NCBI GenBank assembly: GCA_009779265.1
Contig: WREP01000001.1
Span: 1 to 64,000, forward strand
From: Betaproteobacteria bacterium
GTDB taxonomy: Bacteria > Pseudomonadota > Gammaproteobacteria > Burkholderiales > Rhodocyclaceae
Length of the DNA: 64,000 nt
Direction: 5' to 3'
Shown here: positions 25,861 through 36,975 of the stretch, in pieces
Position numbering within the stretch: position 1 is the stretch's first letter
Layout: the number at the start of each line of letters is the position of its first letter
Notes under the pieces: model-generated
The model's input: only the letters and a program-made list of their open reading frames with translations
What the model was told of the DNA's origin: nothing
The model's database searches: none
Made by a program: the position numbers and the translations under genes

Positions 25861-27597
25861 TTAGCCGCGATTTTGCGAGGCGCCAAGCAACTGAATGTAG
25901 GCCAGCTTTTCCGCCGCGCTCAGGCCGCTGACGCCGAAGCGCTGCGCCTTTAGTTGCAGCTCGGCGAACAGCCGCTTCTGGTCGGCGGCGCGGAGTTTGT
26001 CCAGGGTGTCGCGGAATTCGGCTTCGGCGGCCGTTTCGTCGAAGGCCTGGGCGAGCAGTTCCGCCGCCGCGCTCTCGATCATGCCTTCCTCCGGCTGGCC
26101 GCGCAGGCGCTCGCGCAGCATGGCGTAGCTCTCCATGCCGGGATAGCTGGCGGCCAGTTGCTGCAAGCGCAGCAGGGCCGGGCGCTCGGGCGTGTCGGGC
26201 AACAGTTCGGGCGGCAACTGGGCGGCGAGTTGCGGCTTGTAGAGGACGATGCGCAGCAGGTTGCGCGTCAGCGACGGGGCGCTGCGCCTGGCCCTGGGCG
26301 GCGCGGCGGCGGTGAAGGATTTGAGTTCGCAAAGGCGCTCGACTTCGCTCTGGGCAAAGCCGCTGGCCTCGGCCAGACGCTTGACCAATTGCAGGCGCAG
26401 CATCGGCGTTGGTAATTTCAGAAGTAGCGGCTTGGCCTCGTAAATCAACTGCGCCTTGCCTTCCGAACTGGTCAGGTCGCAGCGCCGGGCCAGTTCGCGC
26501 AGAAGAAAGTCGGACAGCGGCATGGCCTCCTGCACCTGACGCTCGAAATCGGCCTTGCCGTGGGCGCGAATGTAGCTGTCCGGATCGTGTTCCGGCGGCA
26601 GAAAGACGAAACCCAGGCGCTTGTTGTCGGCCAGCGCCTCCAGCGCGTTCTCCAGCGCCCGCCAGGCGGCCTTGCGCCCGGCGCTGTCGCCGTCGAAGCA
26701 GAAAACGACGCGGTCAACCTGGCGCAGCAGCTTGCCGACGTGGCTGGCGGTGGTCGCCGTGCCGAGCGTGGCAACGGCATTGCCGACCCCGTTCTGGGCC
26801 AGGGCGATGACATCCATGTAGCCTTCGGTGACGATGGCGGTATTGCTGTCGCGCAGCGCCGGGCGGGCCTGCGGCAGGCCGAACAGCTCGCGCCCCTTTT
26901 CGAATAACGGCGTTTCCGGCGAGTTCAGGTATTTCGGCTCGCCCTGGTCGATGATGCGGCCGCCGAAGGCGATGATGTCGCCCTTCGGATTGATGATCGG
27001 AATCATCAGGCGGTCGCGGAAACGGTCGTAGCGACGACCGCCCTCGCTGTCGATGACAAGGCCGGCCAGCTTCAGTTCGTCGGCGTTGTAATCGGGAAAC
27101 ACCACTTGCAGATTCTGCCAGCCGTCCGGCGCGTAGCCGATGCCAAAGCGCGCGGCGATTTCGCCCGACAGCCCGCGCTGCTTGCAATAGGCGATGGCGC
27201 GCTTTGATGCCTTCAACTGTTCCTTGTAATACTGCGCGGCCCGGGCCATGACCTCGATCAGCGTCCGCGTCTGGCCGGGTTTTTCCTCGGCAAAATCGCG
27301 GCCGCCGCTATCCGGCACCTGCATCCCGGCGCGGCCAGCCAATTCCTTGACCGCGTCGATGAAGCCGAGGCCCTGGTATTCCATGACAAAGCCGATGGCC
27401 GTGCCGTGCGCGCCGCAGCCGAAGCAGTGATAGAACTGCTTGCTCGGACTGACCGTGAAGGAAGGCGACTTTTCGTTGTGAAAAGGGCAGCAGGCGGCGT
27501 AATTGGCGCCGGCCTTCTTCAGCGGCACATAGCCGTCCACCAGATCGACGATGTCGACCCGGGCCAGCAAATCCTGAATGAAAGCGTCGGGGATCAT
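25861..27597 (-). CDS. dnaG: DNA primase DnaG
   Basis: 578 residues. It synthesises RNA primers at the replication fork. An N-terminal CHC2 zinc finger (residues 35-65: CPFHNEKSPSF and HCFGCGAHG) comes first. The catalytic TOPRIM region lies at about 250-340 (VTEGYMDVIALAQNGVGN, VFCFDGDSAGRKAA). A C-terminal helicase-interacting domain contains DETAAEAEFRDTLDKL. The frame stays open to 27780, but the added 61 residues are a translated palindromic repeat. ATG 27597 (MIPDAFIQDLLARVDIVDLV) is the family start. Confidence 0.97.
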   Translation of the reverse strand: MIPDAFIQDLLARVDIVDLVDGYVPLKKAGANYAACCPFHNEKSPSFTVSPSKQFYHCFGCGAHGTAIGFVMEYQGLGFIDAVKELAGRAGMQVPDSGGRDFAEEKPGQTRTLIEVMARAAQYYKEQLKASKRAIAYCKQRGLSGEIAARFGIGYAPDGWQNLQVVFPDYNADELKLAGLVIDSEGGRRYDRFRDRLMIPIINPKGDIIAFGGRIIDQGEPKYLNSPETPLFEKGRELFGLPQARPALRDSNTAIVTEGYMDVIALAQNGVGNAVATLGTATTASHVGKLLRQVDRVVFCFDGDSAGRKAAWRALENALEALADNKRLGFVFLPPEHDPDSYIRAHGKADFERQVQEAMPLSDFLLRELARRCDLTSSEGKAQLIYEAKPLLLKLPTPMLRLQLVKRLAEASGFAQSEVERLCELKSFTAAAPPRARRSAPSLTRNLLRIVLYKPQLAAQLPPELLPDTPERPALLRLQQLAASYPGMESYAMLRERLRGQPEEGMIESAAAELLAQAFDETAAEAEFRDTLDKLRAADQKRLFAELQLKAQRFGVSGLSAAEKLAYIQLLGASQNRG

Positions 27598-27741
27598 GGC
27601 CGACACTCCCCTCCCCCATCGCGGGGGAGAGACAGATGCAGCGCCGCGCTGCCGACTTGCACCCCGGAACCGATCCCGTGAAGCGGAATACGATAGCCAG
27701 GCGGGTTGCTTACGCTCCCCCTCGCCCCGCTTGCGGGGAGA
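27598..27741. repeat. Palindromic repeats upstream of dnaG
   Basis: Non-coding DNA with a CTCCCC.../...GGGGAG hairpin (27606-27632), directly upstream of the dnaG ATG. A further CCCCGC/GCGGGG palindrome near 27725-27738 leads into the composite repeat. The hairpins are close enough to dnaG to affect its ribosome site. Confidence 0.65.
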
Positions 27742-27909
27742 GGGCCGGGGTGAGGGGCCGTAGCGGGAAATTTCGCGCAAGCGGCTTGATAAACGGCCCC
27801 CCTCACCCTAACCCCGCCGAGCGGGGCGAGGGAATCAGGGTGAATTTCTCGCATTCGGCGCCCCAAAGGTTCCTGGGTAGGGTGAGGTAGTGACAAGCGC
27901 AGGCAATTA
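27742..27909. repeat. Composite intergenic repeat, copy 2
   Basis: A homologue of 11645-11815 in the same orientation. It contains GCCGGGGTGAGGGGC, AATTTCGCGCAAGC, GCTTGATAAAC, AGCGGGGCGAGGGAAT and TCGCATTC. It lies between yqeY and dnaG and so interrupts that transcription unit. Confidence 0.8.
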
Positions 27910-27939
27910 AGATTGGCTAGCATTTTTCCAGACAAGCTC

Positions 27940-28383
27940 TCAGGCAAGCGCCGCCTTCACCTGCTTCGAAACCTCCGCCATGTCGGCCTTGCCGGCCAGG
28001 CGCGGCTTCAGCGCGGCCATCAGCTTGCCCATGTCGGCCATGCCCTGGGCGCCGGTTTCGCGCATGGCGGCGGCCACTTCGGCGGCGATCGCGGCTGCGT
28101 CCATCCGGGCCGGCAGATAGGCGGCGAGCACCGTGATCTCGAACTTCTCGACATCGGCCAGATCCTGGCGGCCGGCGGCCTCGTACTGGCTGACGCTGTC
28201 CTGGCGCTGCTTGGTCAGCTTGTCGACGACGGCGATGGCGGCGGCATCGTCCAGCTCGCGGCGCTCGTCGACTTCCTTCTGCTTGATGGCGGCGAGCAAG
28301 AGGCGGATGGCCGCCAGACGGGGCGCGTCCTTGGCCTTCATGGCCGTTTTCATGTCTTCGGTAATCTGGTCTCTGAGAGTCAT
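27940..28383 (-). CDS. yqeY: GatB/YqeY-domain protein
   Basis: 147 residues, all of it the YqeY fold: LRDQITEDMKTAMKAKDAPR, LLLAAIKQKEVDERR, FEITVLAAYLPARMD, MGKLMAALKPRLAGKADM. The domain is related to the tRNA-binding tail of the GatB amidotransferase subunit, but the function of the free-standing form is unclear. ATG 28383 begins the conserved region; the open frame upstream runs through a terminator. It lies between rpsU and dnaG, the usual place in many bacteria. Confidence 0.93.
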   Translation of the reverse strand: MTLRDQITEDMKTAMKAKDAPRLAAIRLLLAAIKQKEVDERRELDDAAAIAVVDKLTKQRQDSVSQYEAAGRQDLADVEKFEITVLAAYLPARMDAAAIAAEVAAAMRETGAQGMADMGKLMAALKPRLAGKADMAEVSKQVKAALA

Positions 28384-28410
28384 CGTGGCGCTCGCCCGGG
28401 TGGGATTGAA

Positions 28411-28446
28411 AAAGCAAAAAGCCGCCGGCTGTTGAGGCGGGCGGCT
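28411..28446 (-). terminator. Intrinsic terminator between rpsU and yqeY
   Basis: On the minus strand AGCCGCC pairs with GGCGGCT, extended inward by a short GC-rich stem, followed by TTTTTGCTTTTTC. It lies 22 bases after the rpsU stop. E. coli has a terminator between rpsU and dnaG that sets their expression ratio; this one is in the matching place. Confidence 0.8.
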
Positions 28447-28467
28447 CGCTGCGGCTTGCACCGTCGC

Positions 28468-28680
28468 TCAGTACAGCTTCGGCGGCAGGGTCAGGCTACG
28501 CAGGCGCTTGTGTTGACGCTTGACGGCGGCGGCTGCCTTGCGCTTGCGCTCGGCGGTCGGCTTCTCGTAGAACTCGCGGGCGCGCAGCTCGGTCAGGAGG
28601 CCCGTTTTTTCGACGGTGCGCTTGAAGCGGCGGATGGCCACCTCGAACGGCTCGTTTTCCTTGACACGAATATTCGGCAT
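28468..28680 (-). CDS. rpsU: 30S ribosomal protein S21
   Basis: 70 residues, full length and highly basic. [20 protein letters not shown] and the C-terminal [13 protein letters not shown] are typical of betaproteobacterial S21. It sits on the 30S platform near the 16S rRNA anti-Shine-Dalgarno end and is needed for initiation. It heads the rpsU-yqeY-dnaG-rpoD cluster, with its own promoter 90 bases upstream, and is divergent from tsaD as in E. coli. Confidence 0.98.
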   Translation of the reverse strand: MPNIRVKENEPFEVAIRRFKRTVEKTGLLTELRAREFYEKPTAERKRKAAAAVKRQHKRLRSLTLPPKLY

Positions 28681-28772
28681 ATAGATTCACCCCCTTCCGT
28701 CGGGCGCCCGCCAGGTCAAGTAAGCGGCGGTGCGCGCAAATTTGGTATCCGCCCCAATGCGGAGAACCATGA

Positions 28773-28802
28773 AGTATAGGACAGAAATGCCTTGGCATTC
28801 AA
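28773..28802 (-). promoter_or_regulatory. rpsU promoter
   Basis: Minus-strand TTGAAT (28797-28802), 18-base spacer, TATACT (28773-28778). The divergent tsaD start is only 19 bases from the -35 box. Confidence 0.7.
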
Positions 28803-28820
28803 GTGCTAAAATGCGCGCCG

Positions 28821-29852
28821 ATGTTGATCCTTGGCGTTGAATCCTCCTGCGACGAAACCGGCATCGCGCTCTACGACAGCGCCGCCGGGCTGCTGGCCCA
28901 CGCCCTGCATTCGCAGGTGGCGATGCACGCCGAGTACGGCGGCGTGGTGCCGGAACTGGCCTCGCGCGACCACATCCGCCGCACCGTGCCGCTGCTGCGC
29001 GAGGCGCTGGGGCGCGCCAATCGCACCCTGGCCGATATCGACGCCGTGGCCTACACCCGCGGCCCCGGCCTGGCCGGCGCCCTGCTCGTCGGCTGCGCCT
29101 TCGCCGAGGCGCTGGCGCTGGCGCTGGACAAGCCAACGCTGCCGGTGCACCACCTCGAAGGCCACCTGTTGTCGCCGCTCCTGTCGGCCACGCCACCCGC
29201 CTTCCCCTTCGTCGCCCTGCTTGTTTCCGGCGGCCACACCCAGTTGATGCGGGTGACCGGCATCGGCCGCTACGAACTGCTCGGCGAAACGCTGGACGAC
29301 GCCGCTGGCGAAGCCTTCGACAAGAGCGCCAAACTCCTTGGCCTGCCCTATCCCGGCGGCGCGCTCCTCTCGCAACTGGCCGACAGCGGTCGCCCCGGCA
29401 TTCACGAACTGCCGCGCCCCATGCTGCATTCCGGCGATCTCGATTTCAGCTTTTCCGGCCTCAAGACGGCAGTGCTGACCCTGGTGCGCGAACAGCCGCA
29501 GCCGCTGTCGGCAAGCTTCAAGGCCGATGCGGCGCGGGCCTTCCAGGAAGCCATCGTCGAGGTGCTGGTGGCAAAATCCCTGAAGGCGCTCCGCCAGACC
29601 GGCCTCAAGCAACTGGTGGTGGCCGGCGGCGTCGGCGCCAACCGGCAGTTGCGGGCGGCGCTCGATGCCGGAGCGCGGAAAAAGGGCTGCCGCGTCTTTT
29701 ATCCCGAACTGGAATTCTGCACCGACAACGGCGCCATGATCGCGCTCGCCGGCTGCCTGCGCTGGCAGGCCGGCGCCACGCCCAAACCCGCCGGCGCTTT
29801 TGCCGTGGCGCCGCGCTGGCCGTTGGCGGAGATTTCAGGCGGCGGACAGTAG
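28821..29852 (+). CDS. tsaD: tRNA N6-threonylcarbamoyladenosine transferase TsaD
   Basis: 343 residues. With TsaB and TsaE it makes t6A37 in tRNAs decoding ANN codons. The ASKHA-fold start ([14 protein letters not shown]) and the metal-binding HHLEGHL histidines are present, with [41 protein letters not shown] and [13 protein letters not shown] downstream. ATG 28821 is used; the in-frame ATG at 28803 adds six unlikely residues. It is divergent from rpsU, the conserved arrangement. Confidence 0.98.
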   Translation: MLILGVESSCDETGIALYDSAAGLLAHALHSQVAMHAEYGGVVPELASRDHIRRTVPLLREALGRANRTLADIDAVAYTRGPGLAGALLVGCAFAEALALALDKPTLPVHHLEGHLLSPLLSATPPAFPFVALLVSGGHTQLMRVTGIGRYELLGETLDDAAGEAFDKSAKLLGLPYPGGALLSQLADSGRPGIHELPRPMLHSGDLDFSFSGLKTAVLTLVREQPQPLSASFKADAARAFQEAIVEVLVAKSLKALRQTGLKQLVVAGGVGANRQLRAALDAGARKKGCRVFYPELEFCTDNGAMIALAGCLRWQAGATPKPAGAFAVAPRWPLAEISGGGQ

Positions 29853-29880
29853 CGCGTTATTGATTCAAGACGGTACAAAA

Positions 29881-29955
29881 CTGGATTGCTGCGCTCGCAA
29901 TGACGGCTATTTCTTGCACCGTCATTGCGAGAAGCGCAGCGACGAAGCAATCCAG
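29881..29955. repeat. Inverted-repeat element (GGATTGCTTC family), copy B
   Basis: The left arm CTGGATTGCTGCGCTCGCAA and TGACGG face the right arm CCGTCATTGCGAGAAGCG, ending AAGCAATCCAG. It lies between the convergent tsaD and yebC genes, where it could also act as a two-way terminator. Confidence 0.8.
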
Positions 29956-29972
29956 AGGCATGAAAAAACCGC

Positions 29973-30698
29973 CTATTCGTCCATCACCGCCGTCGTATAA
30001 GTCTGCTGCACGTCATCCAGATCTTCCAGAACGTCGAGCAGTTTCTGCATTTTCACCGCGTCCTCGCCGGCAAGCAGGCTTTCGCCTTCCGGCTTCATCG
30101 TCACTTCGGCGAATTCCGGCGTGAAGCCAGCGGCTTCCAGCGCCTCCTTGACGGCGATGAAATCGGCGGGGGCGGTGATGACTTCGATCGAGGCATCGTC
30201 GTTGCCTGTCACGTCCTCGGCGCCGGCCTCGATGGCGGCGTCCATGAGCGCCGCCTCGTCGGTGCCGGGGGCGAAGATCAACTGGCCGCAGTGCTTGAAC
30301 TGAAAGACCACCGAGCCTTCGCTGCCCAGATTGCCGCCGTTTTTGTTGAAGGCATGGCGAATTTCGGCGACGGTGCGGGTCTTGTTGTCGGTCAGGCAAT
30401 CGACCATGATCGCCGCGCCGCCAGGGCCGTAGCCTTCGTAGCGGACTTCGATGTATTCGACGCCCTCAAGCTCGCCGGTGCCTTTCTTGATCGCGGTGTC
30501 GATCTTGTCCTTGGGCATGTTGGCGGCCTTGGCCTTGTCGACGGCGACGCGCAGGCGCGGATTGAAGCCGATGTCGCCGCCACCCATCTTGGCGGCGACG
30601 GTGATTTCCTTGGCGATGCGGGAGAAGGCGGCGCCACGCTTTTCGTCCTGGCGTCCCTTGCGGTGCTGGATGTTGGCCCATTTGGAGTGTCCGGCCAT
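29973..30698 (-). CDS. yebC: YebC/PmpR family regulatory protein
   Basis: 241 residues, full length. The signature N-terminus [17 protein letters not shown] is present, followed by [16 protein letters not shown] and [20 protein letters not shown]. Family members bind DNA or ribosomes; recent work links YebC proteins to translation of proline-rich motifs, while older work calls them transcription factors. It stands alone, convergent with tsaD and divergent from yjgR. Confidence 0.95.
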   Translation of the reverse strand: MAGHSKWANIQHRKGRQDEKRGAAFSRIAKEITVAAKMGGGDIGFNPRLRVAVDKAKAANMPKDKIDTAIKKGTGELEGVEYIEVRYEGYGPGGAAIMVDCLTDNKTRTVAEIRHAFNKNGGNLGSEGSVVFQFKHCGQLIFAPGTDEAALMDAAIEAGAEDVTGNDDASIEVITAPADFIAVKEALEAAGFTPEFAEVTMKPEGESLLAGEDAVKMQKLLDVLEDLDDVQQTYTTAVMDE

Positions 30699-30842
30699 GA
30701 TGATTTCCTGAATGCAATAACGAAGAAGCCGCGATTTTACCCATCCGCCGCCTTGCCGTCAGGCGTGGCTGCCCGGCGGAGGCTTTCGGCCTGCCGCCGA
30801 GGCGCTAAAATGCTTGAATATTTTCCCGAGGAGTTCCGCGTC

Positions 30843-32393
<1,551 letters not shown>

Positions 32394-32415
32394 GAGAGTT
32401 CAAGTGACGCCATTT

Positions 32416-32489
32416 CTGGATTGCTTCGTCGCTTCGCTCCTCGCAATGACGACACATGGAACGCTTGTCATTGCGAGCAAGCAATCCAG
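32416..32489. repeat. Inverted-repeat element (GGATTGCTTC family), copy C
   Basis: The left arm CTGGATTGCTTCGTCGCTTC ... CGCAATGACG faces TGTCATTGCGAGCAAGCAAT ... CCAG. It fills most of the gap between yjgR and the moeB-like gene. Confidence 0.8.
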
Positions 32490-32526
32490 CTTCGCGCAGT
32501 CTTGAACCAATACCGCTAACCAACCC

Positions 32527-33279
32527 ATGACCGACGAGCAACTACTCCGCTACAGCCGCCACATCCTGCTCAACGAACTCGGCGTCGAGGGCCAGGAGCG
32601 CATTCTCGCCACGCACGCGCTGGTCGTCGGGGCCGGCGGCCTGGGGTCGCCAGCGGCGCTTTATCTGGCTTCGGCCGGCGTCGGCAAGATCACGCTGGTC
32701 GATGACGACAGCGTCGACTTCACCAATCTCCAGCGGCAAATTCTCCACACCCAAGAGCGCGTCGGTATGGGCAAGGCGGAATCGGGGCGGCTGGCGCTGC
32801 ACGCCATCAATCCCGACATCGCCATCGCGCCGCTGCGCCAGCGTCTGGCCGGCGAGGAACTGGCGGCGCGGGTGGCCGCTGCCGATCTGGTGCTCGATTG
32901 CACCGACAATTTCGCCACCCGCCACGCTATCAACCGCGCCTGCGTGCGCCACAAAAAGCCGCTGGTTTCCGGCGCCGCCATCCGCTTCGACGGCCAGATC
33001 AGCGTCTACGACCTGCGCCGCGATGACGCGCCGTGCTACCACTGCCTCTTTCCCGAAGCCGCCGACATCGAGGAGGTGCGCTGCGCGGTGATGGGCGTCT
33101 TCGCCCCGCTGACCGGCATCATCGGAACCACACAGGCAGCCGAGGCGCTGAAACTGGCCGCCGGCATCGGCGACAGCCTGACCGGGCGGCTCTTGCTGCT
33201 CGACGCGCTGCGCATGGAATGGCGCAGCGTGCGCTTCAACAAAGACCCGGCCTGCGCTGTTTGCGGCGGCAGCCAGTGA
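32527..33279 (+). CDS. moeB: MoeB/ThiF-family adenylyltransferase
   Basis: 250 residues. It activates the C-terminal glycine of a sulfur carrier (MoaD or ThiS) by adenylylation. The nucleotide loop is GAGGLGSPAA (35-44), then DDDSVDFTNLQRQILH with the catalytic arginine pattern. The zinc cysteines are CYHC (about 173-176) and CAVC (about 245-248). MoeB versus ThiF cannot be settled by sequence alone; no thi or moa gene is adjacent. The next start follows 34 bases after the stop. Confidence 0.9.
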   Translation: MTDEQLLRYSRHILLNELGVEGQERILATHALVVGAGGLGSPAALYLASAGVGKITLVDDDSVDFTNLQRQILHTQERVGMGKAESGRLALHAINPDIAIAPLRQRLAGEELAARVAAADLVLDCTDNFATRHAINRACVRHKKPLVSGAAIRFDGQISVYDLRRDDAPCYHCLFPEAADIEEVRCAVMGVFAPLTGIIGTTQAAEALKLAAGIGDSLTGRLLLLDALRMEWRSVRFNKDPACAVCGGSQ

Positions 33280-33313
33280 CTTGCCGCTCTGCCGGGCTGG
33301 CTTGCTGGGAGAC

Positions 33314-34003
33314 ATGACGACGCTCGTTCTTCTGCCCGGCATGGATGGCACGGGCGAGCTGTTTTCGCCTTTCGCGGATGCCGTCGAGGCAAAAACGCGG
33401 ATTGTCCGCTATCCCGCCTCGCCGCCCCTGGCTTACGCCGAGCTTGAGGCGTTTGCCGCCGCCGAGCTTCCGGCGGATGAACCCTATGTTCTCCTCGGGG
33501 AATCGTTCTCCGGGCCGATTGCGCTGTCCATCGCGGCGAAACAGCCGCCGCAGTTGCGCGGCATCGTCCTGTGTTGCAGCTTTGCCAGGAACCCCCGCCC
33601 CATTCCCGCGCTTTTGTCCGGGCTGGTAAACCGGCTGCCTGACCGGCCTCCCGTAGGACTGCTGCTGTGGTTTCTGGCGGGCCGTTTCGCCACCCCGGAA
33701 CTGCGGCAGGCGCTGACGCGGGCCTTGGCGAAAATCCCGCCCGCCACGCTACGCGCCCGCATGGCTGCCGTACTCGGCATAAACGTGGTTTCCTTGCCGC
33801 CTTCCCTGTCCGTGCCGCTACTGTATCTGCGCGCCGTGGAAGATCGCGTCGTCCCGGCCACGGCGTCGCGGCTCATTCTTGAACATGTACCCAACGGCAG
33901 GGTCGTGGACTTCGTCGCGCCCCACTTTCTGCTTCAGACCGTCCCCAGGGAAGCAGCAAGCGTGGTCGATGAATTTGTCCGGGAAGCCGGAAGCGCCCGC
34001 TGA
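33314..34003 (+). CDS. Alpha/beta hydrolase, small, unknown substrate
   Basis: 229 residues. TLVLLPGMDGTGELFSPF at the N-terminus is the oxyanion-hole region. LLGESFSGPIAL holds the nucleophile serine in a G-x-S-x-S variant of the usual G-x-S-x-G elbow. The expected acid is in VEDRVVP and the histidine in VAPHFLLQ. ATG 33314 starts the domain; GGGAG lies very close upstream, so a TTG start at 33281 is an alternative. It is probably co-transcribed with moeB, and convergent with ribD. No pathway can be assigned. Confidence 0.75.
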   Translation: MTTLVLLPGMDGTGELFSPFADAVEAKTRIVRYPASPPLAYAELEAFAAAELPADEPYVLLGESFSGPIALSIAAKQPPQLRGIVLCCSFARNPRPIPALLSGLVNRLPDRPPVGLLLWFLAGRFATPELRQALTRALAKIPPATLRARMAAVLGINVVSLPPSLSVPLLYLRAVEDRVVPATASRLILEHVPNGRVVDFVAPHFLLQTVPREAASVVDEFVREAGSAR

Positions 34004-34022
34004 CCTGTTGTGCCGGCCAAGT

Positions 34023-35117
34023 CTATTGCCCGGGCCGGGCGAGCAGCCGGATGTCGGTGCCGATCTGGCGCAATTCGCGGATCTGGAGTTGCCGCTTGCC
34101 GTCCAGGCTGGCCAGTTCGGGCAGGTCGAAGAGGCCGGCGGCGGCGTGGCCGATGAGGCAGGGGGCGAGGTAGAGCAGCAGTTCGTCGACCAGCCCGGCT
34201 TGTAGTAGCGCGCCGTTGAGCTTGCAGCCTGCTTCGGCGTGGATTTCATTGATGCCGCGCCGGCCCAGTTCGGCCAGCAGTTCGGCCAGATCGACCTTGC
34301 CCGCGGCATTGGGCAGGATCACGACTTCCGCCCCGGCGGCTTGCAGGGCGGCGATTTTGCCGGCATCGGCGACGGCGCCGGCCAGCAGCGTCGGGCCGCC
34401 GTGCAGGATGCGCGCCGTCAGCGGCGTTTCCAGGCGGCTGTCGACGATGACCCGCAGCGGCTGGCGCGGCGCGTCGGGCAGGCGCACGGTGAGTCGCGGG
34501 TCGTCGTCGCGCACGGTGCCGCTGCCGGTCAGGATGGCGCAGGCGCGCGCCCGCCACAACTGGCCGTCCTGCCGCGCCGCCGGGCCGGTGATCCACTGAC
34601 TGAGGCCGTTGTTCAGCGCCGTCTTGCCGTCCAGGCTGGCCGCGGCTTTCAGGCGCAGCCACGGCCGGCCGCGCGTCATGCGCGAGACGAAGCCGATGTT
34701 CAATTCCCGCGCCGCGTCTTCCAGAAGACCGCAGGCCGTTTCGATTCCCGCCGCCCGCAGCCGCGCCAGGCCATCGCCAGCGACCAGGGGATTGGGGTCC
34801 TCCATCGCCGCGACGACGCGCGCCACACCGGCGGCGATCAAGGCTTCGGCGCAGGGCGGCGTGCGTCCGTGGTGGCCGCAGGGTTCCAGCGTGACGTAAG
34901 CGGTAGCGCCGCGCGCCCGCTCGCCAGCGGCGCGCAGGGCGTGGATTTCGGCATGGGCTGCGCCGGCTTTTTCGTGCCAGCCGGCGCCGACGATTTCGCC
35001 GTCCGGCGCCAGCAGTACGCAGCCGACGCGCGGATTGGGGGTGGTTGTGAAGAGGCCGCGCTCGGCCAGTTGCAGCGCCGCTGCCATCGCGCGATGGTCG
35101 GCGGCGCTGAAGCTCAT
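34023..35117 (-). CDS. ribD: Riboflavin biosynthesis deaminase/reductase RibD
   Basis: 364 residues, bifunctional. The N-terminal deaminase has HAE (55-57) and [11 protein letters not shown] (Cys80, Cys89) for zinc. The C-terminal reductase begins near 150 ([14 protein letters not shown]) and includes [14 protein letters not shown] and [18 protein letters not shown]. It converts the pyrimidine product of RibA in two steps. ATG 35117 overlaps the nrdR stop (ATGA), so the longer frame to 35489 is a shadow of nrdR. The order glyA-nrdR-ribD is common in betaproteobacteria. Confidence 0.96.
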   Translation of the reverse strand: MSFSAADHRAMAAALQLAERGLFTTTPNPRVGCVLLAPDGEIVGAGWHEKAGAAHAEIHALRAAGERARGATAYVTLEPCGHHGRTPPCAEALIAAGVARVVAAMEDPNPLVAGDGLARLRAAGIETACGLLEDAARELNIGFVSRMTRGRPWLRLKAAASLDGKTALNNGLSQWITGPAARQDGQLWRARACAILTGSGTVRDDDPRLTVRLPDAPRQPLRVIVDSRLETPLTARILHGGPTLLAGAVADAGKIAALQAAGAEVVILPNAAGKVDLAELLAELGRRGINEIHAEAGCKLNGALLQAGLVDELLLYLAPCLIGHAAAGLFDLPELASLDGKRQLQIRELRQIGTDIRLLARPGQ

Positions 35118-35578
35118 TGCTTGGCGGCGGGCGGCGAGACTTCGCGGATGGCCCGGGAGAAGGCGTCGACGTCCTCGAAATTGCGATAGACCGAGGCGAA
35201 GCGGATGTAGGCGACCTTGTCCAGTTTTTTCAATTCGCGCATCACCAGTTCGCCCAATTGCTGCGTGCTGACTTCGCGCTCGCCGGCCGAGAGCAGGCGT
35301 TCCTCGATGTCGGCGACTGCGGCGTCGACCGCCTCGATGCTGACCGGCCGCTTGCGCAGCGCCAGTTCGAGACTGGCGCGCAGCTTGGCGCGGCTGAATT
35401 CGGCGCGCAGGCCATTTTTCTTGATGACCTGCGGCAACTGAATTTCGGCCCGCTCGTAAGTGGTGAAGCGCTTGTCGCACGCCGAACACTTGCGGCGGCG
35501 GCGCACGACATCGCCGTCGTCGCTGAGCCGGGTATCGGCGACCGCCGTATCTTCAGTGCCGCAGAAAGGGCATTTCAT
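35114..35578 (-). CDS. nrdR: Transcriptional repressor NrdR
   Basis: 154 residues. Zinc ribbon Cys3/Cys6 and Cys31/Cys34 ([28 protein letters not shown]), then an ATP-cone ([20 protein letters not shown]). It senses ATP/dATP and represses ribonucleotide reductase genes. It lies 107 bases after glyA and overlaps ribD by four bases. The glyA-nrdR gap contains two short copies of TCCCATTT-type sequence in opposite orientation, perhaps a weak hairpin. Confidence 0.97.
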   Translation of the reverse strand: MKCPFCGTEDTAVADTRLSDDGDVVRRRRKCSACDKRFTTYERAEIQLPQVIKKNGLRAEFSRAKLRASLELALRKRPVSIEAVDAAVADIEERLLSAGEREVSTQQLGELVMRELKKLDKVAYIRFASVYRNFEDVDAFSRAIREVSPPAAKQ

Positions 35579-35685
35579 GATTTATCCCATTTATGGATCA
35601 ATCGAGTACGCGAAGGCGAAGCGCAGACAGTACTGTAGTACGGCAAGCGAAGCCGACAAAGTAATCGGTTGGGATAGAAATGGGA

Positions 35686-36936
35686 TTAATTGCCGTAAAC
35701 CGGGAACTTCTGGCACAGCGCCGCGACCTTTTCCCGCGTCTTGGCGGCGACCGCCTCGTCGTTCGGCGCGTCGAGCACATCGGCGATCAGGTGGGCGATC
35801 TGTTCCGCCTCGATCTCGCGGAAGCCGCGCGTGGTCATGGCCGGCGAACCGATGCGGATGCCGGAGGTGACGAAGGGCTTTTGCGGATCGTTGGGAATGC
35901 CGTTCTTGTTGACGGTGATGTGGGCGCGGCCCAGCGCGGCCTCGGCATCCTTGCCGGTGAGATTCTTCGGCCGCAGGTCGACCAGAAACACGTGGCTCTC
36001 AGTGCGCCCGGAGACGATGCGCAGGCCGCGCTCTTCGCCGAGCACGCGGGCCATGACGCGGGCGTTCATGATCACCTGCTCCTGGTAGCGCTTGAATTCC
36101 GGCGAAGCGGCTTCCTTGAAGGCGACGGCCTTGGCAGCGATGACGTGCATCAGCGGGCCGCCCTGCAAGCCGGGGAAGATGGCGGAATTGATGGCCTTCT
36201 CGTGTTCGGCCTTCATCAGCACGACGCCGCCGCGCGGGCCGCGCAGGGTCTTGTGCGTGGTGGTGGTGACGACATCGGCGTGCGGCACCGGGTTCGGGTA
36301 GAAACCGGCGGCGATCAGGCCGGCATAGTGGGCCATGTCCACCCACATAATGGCGCCGACGGCCTTGGCAACCTTGGCGAAACGCTCGAAGTCGATGCGC
36401 AGCGCGTAGGCCGAAGCGCCAGCGACGATGATCTTGGGCTTGTGCTCGCGGGCCAGCGCTTCCATCCTGTCGTAGTCGATCTCTTCCTTTTCGTTGAGAC
36501 CGTAGGAGACGACGTTGAACCACTTGCCGGACATGTTGAGCGCCATGCCGTGCGTGAGATGGCCGCCTTCGGCCAGGCTCATGCCCATGATCGTGTCGCC
36601 CGGCTTGGCGAAGGCCATCAGCACCGCCTGGTTGGCCTGCGAGCCGGAATTGGCCTGGACATTGGCGGCATCGGCCCCGAACAGCGCCTTGACGCGGTCG
36701 ATGGCGATCTGCTCGGCGATGTCGACATACTCGCAGCCGCCGTAATAACGCTTGCCGGGATAGCCCTCGGCATACTTGTTGGTCAGTTGCGAGCCCTGCG
36801 CTTCCATGACCGCCTTGCTGACGTAATTTTCGGAGGCGATCAGTTCGATGTGTTCCTCTTGACGCCGGTTTTCGGCCTCGATGGCACGCCACAGATCGGG
36901 GTCGGTTTTTGCCAGGGTGTCTTTCGCGGAAAACAT
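35686..36936 (-). CDS. glyA: Serine hydroxymethyltransferase
   Basis: 416 residues, full length. It makes glycine and 5,10-methylene-THF from serine, feeding the thymidylate and purine pathways. The PLP lysine lies in [15 protein letters not shown], with [14 protein letters not shown] and [17 protein letters not shown] upstream. A start at 36936 ([16 protein letters not shown]) fits the family. No glycine riboswitch is seen in the 38-base leader. Confidence 0.98.
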   Translation of the reverse strand: MFSAKDTLAKTDPDLWRAIEAENRRQEEHIELIASENYVSKAVMEAQGSQLTNKYAEGYPGKRYYGGCEYVDIAEQIAIDRVKALFGADAANVQANSGSQANQAVLMAFAKPGDTIMGMSLAEGGHLTHGMALNMSGKWFNVVSYGLNEKEEIDYDRMEALAREHKPKIIVAGASAYALRIDFERFAKVAKAVGAIMWVDMAHYAGLIAAGFYPNPVPHADVVTTTTHKTLRGPRGGVVLMKAEHEKAINSAIFPGLQGGPLMHVIAAKAVAFKEAASPEFKRYQEQVIMNARVMARVLGEERGLRIVSGRTESHVFLVDLRPKNLTGKDAEAALGRAHITVNKNGIPNDPQKPFVTSGIRIGSPAMTTRGFREIEAEQIAHLIADVLDAPNDEAVAAKTREKVAALCQKFPVYGN

Positions 36937-36975
36937 GGGGAATGCCTCAAGCCATTGAAAAGGACGAAAATTTTA

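Noticed and set aside
27598-27780. 61-residue N-terminal extension of DnaG
   Set aside because: The peptide is a translation of CCCTCTCCC-type palindromes. The family starts at MIPDAFIQDLL.
30291-30842. Upstream extension of the yjgR frame
   Set aside because: This part is antisense to yebC. A strong GAGGAG site marks the real start at 30843.
35579-35685. Regulatory RNA between glyA and nrdR
   Set aside because: It has some weak inverted repeats and a PolyA-free stem only; nothing matches a known element and no strong hairpin with a T-run is present.
36937-36975. Glycine riboswitch before glyA
   Set aside because: The leader is only 38 bases and lacks the tandem aptamer pattern.
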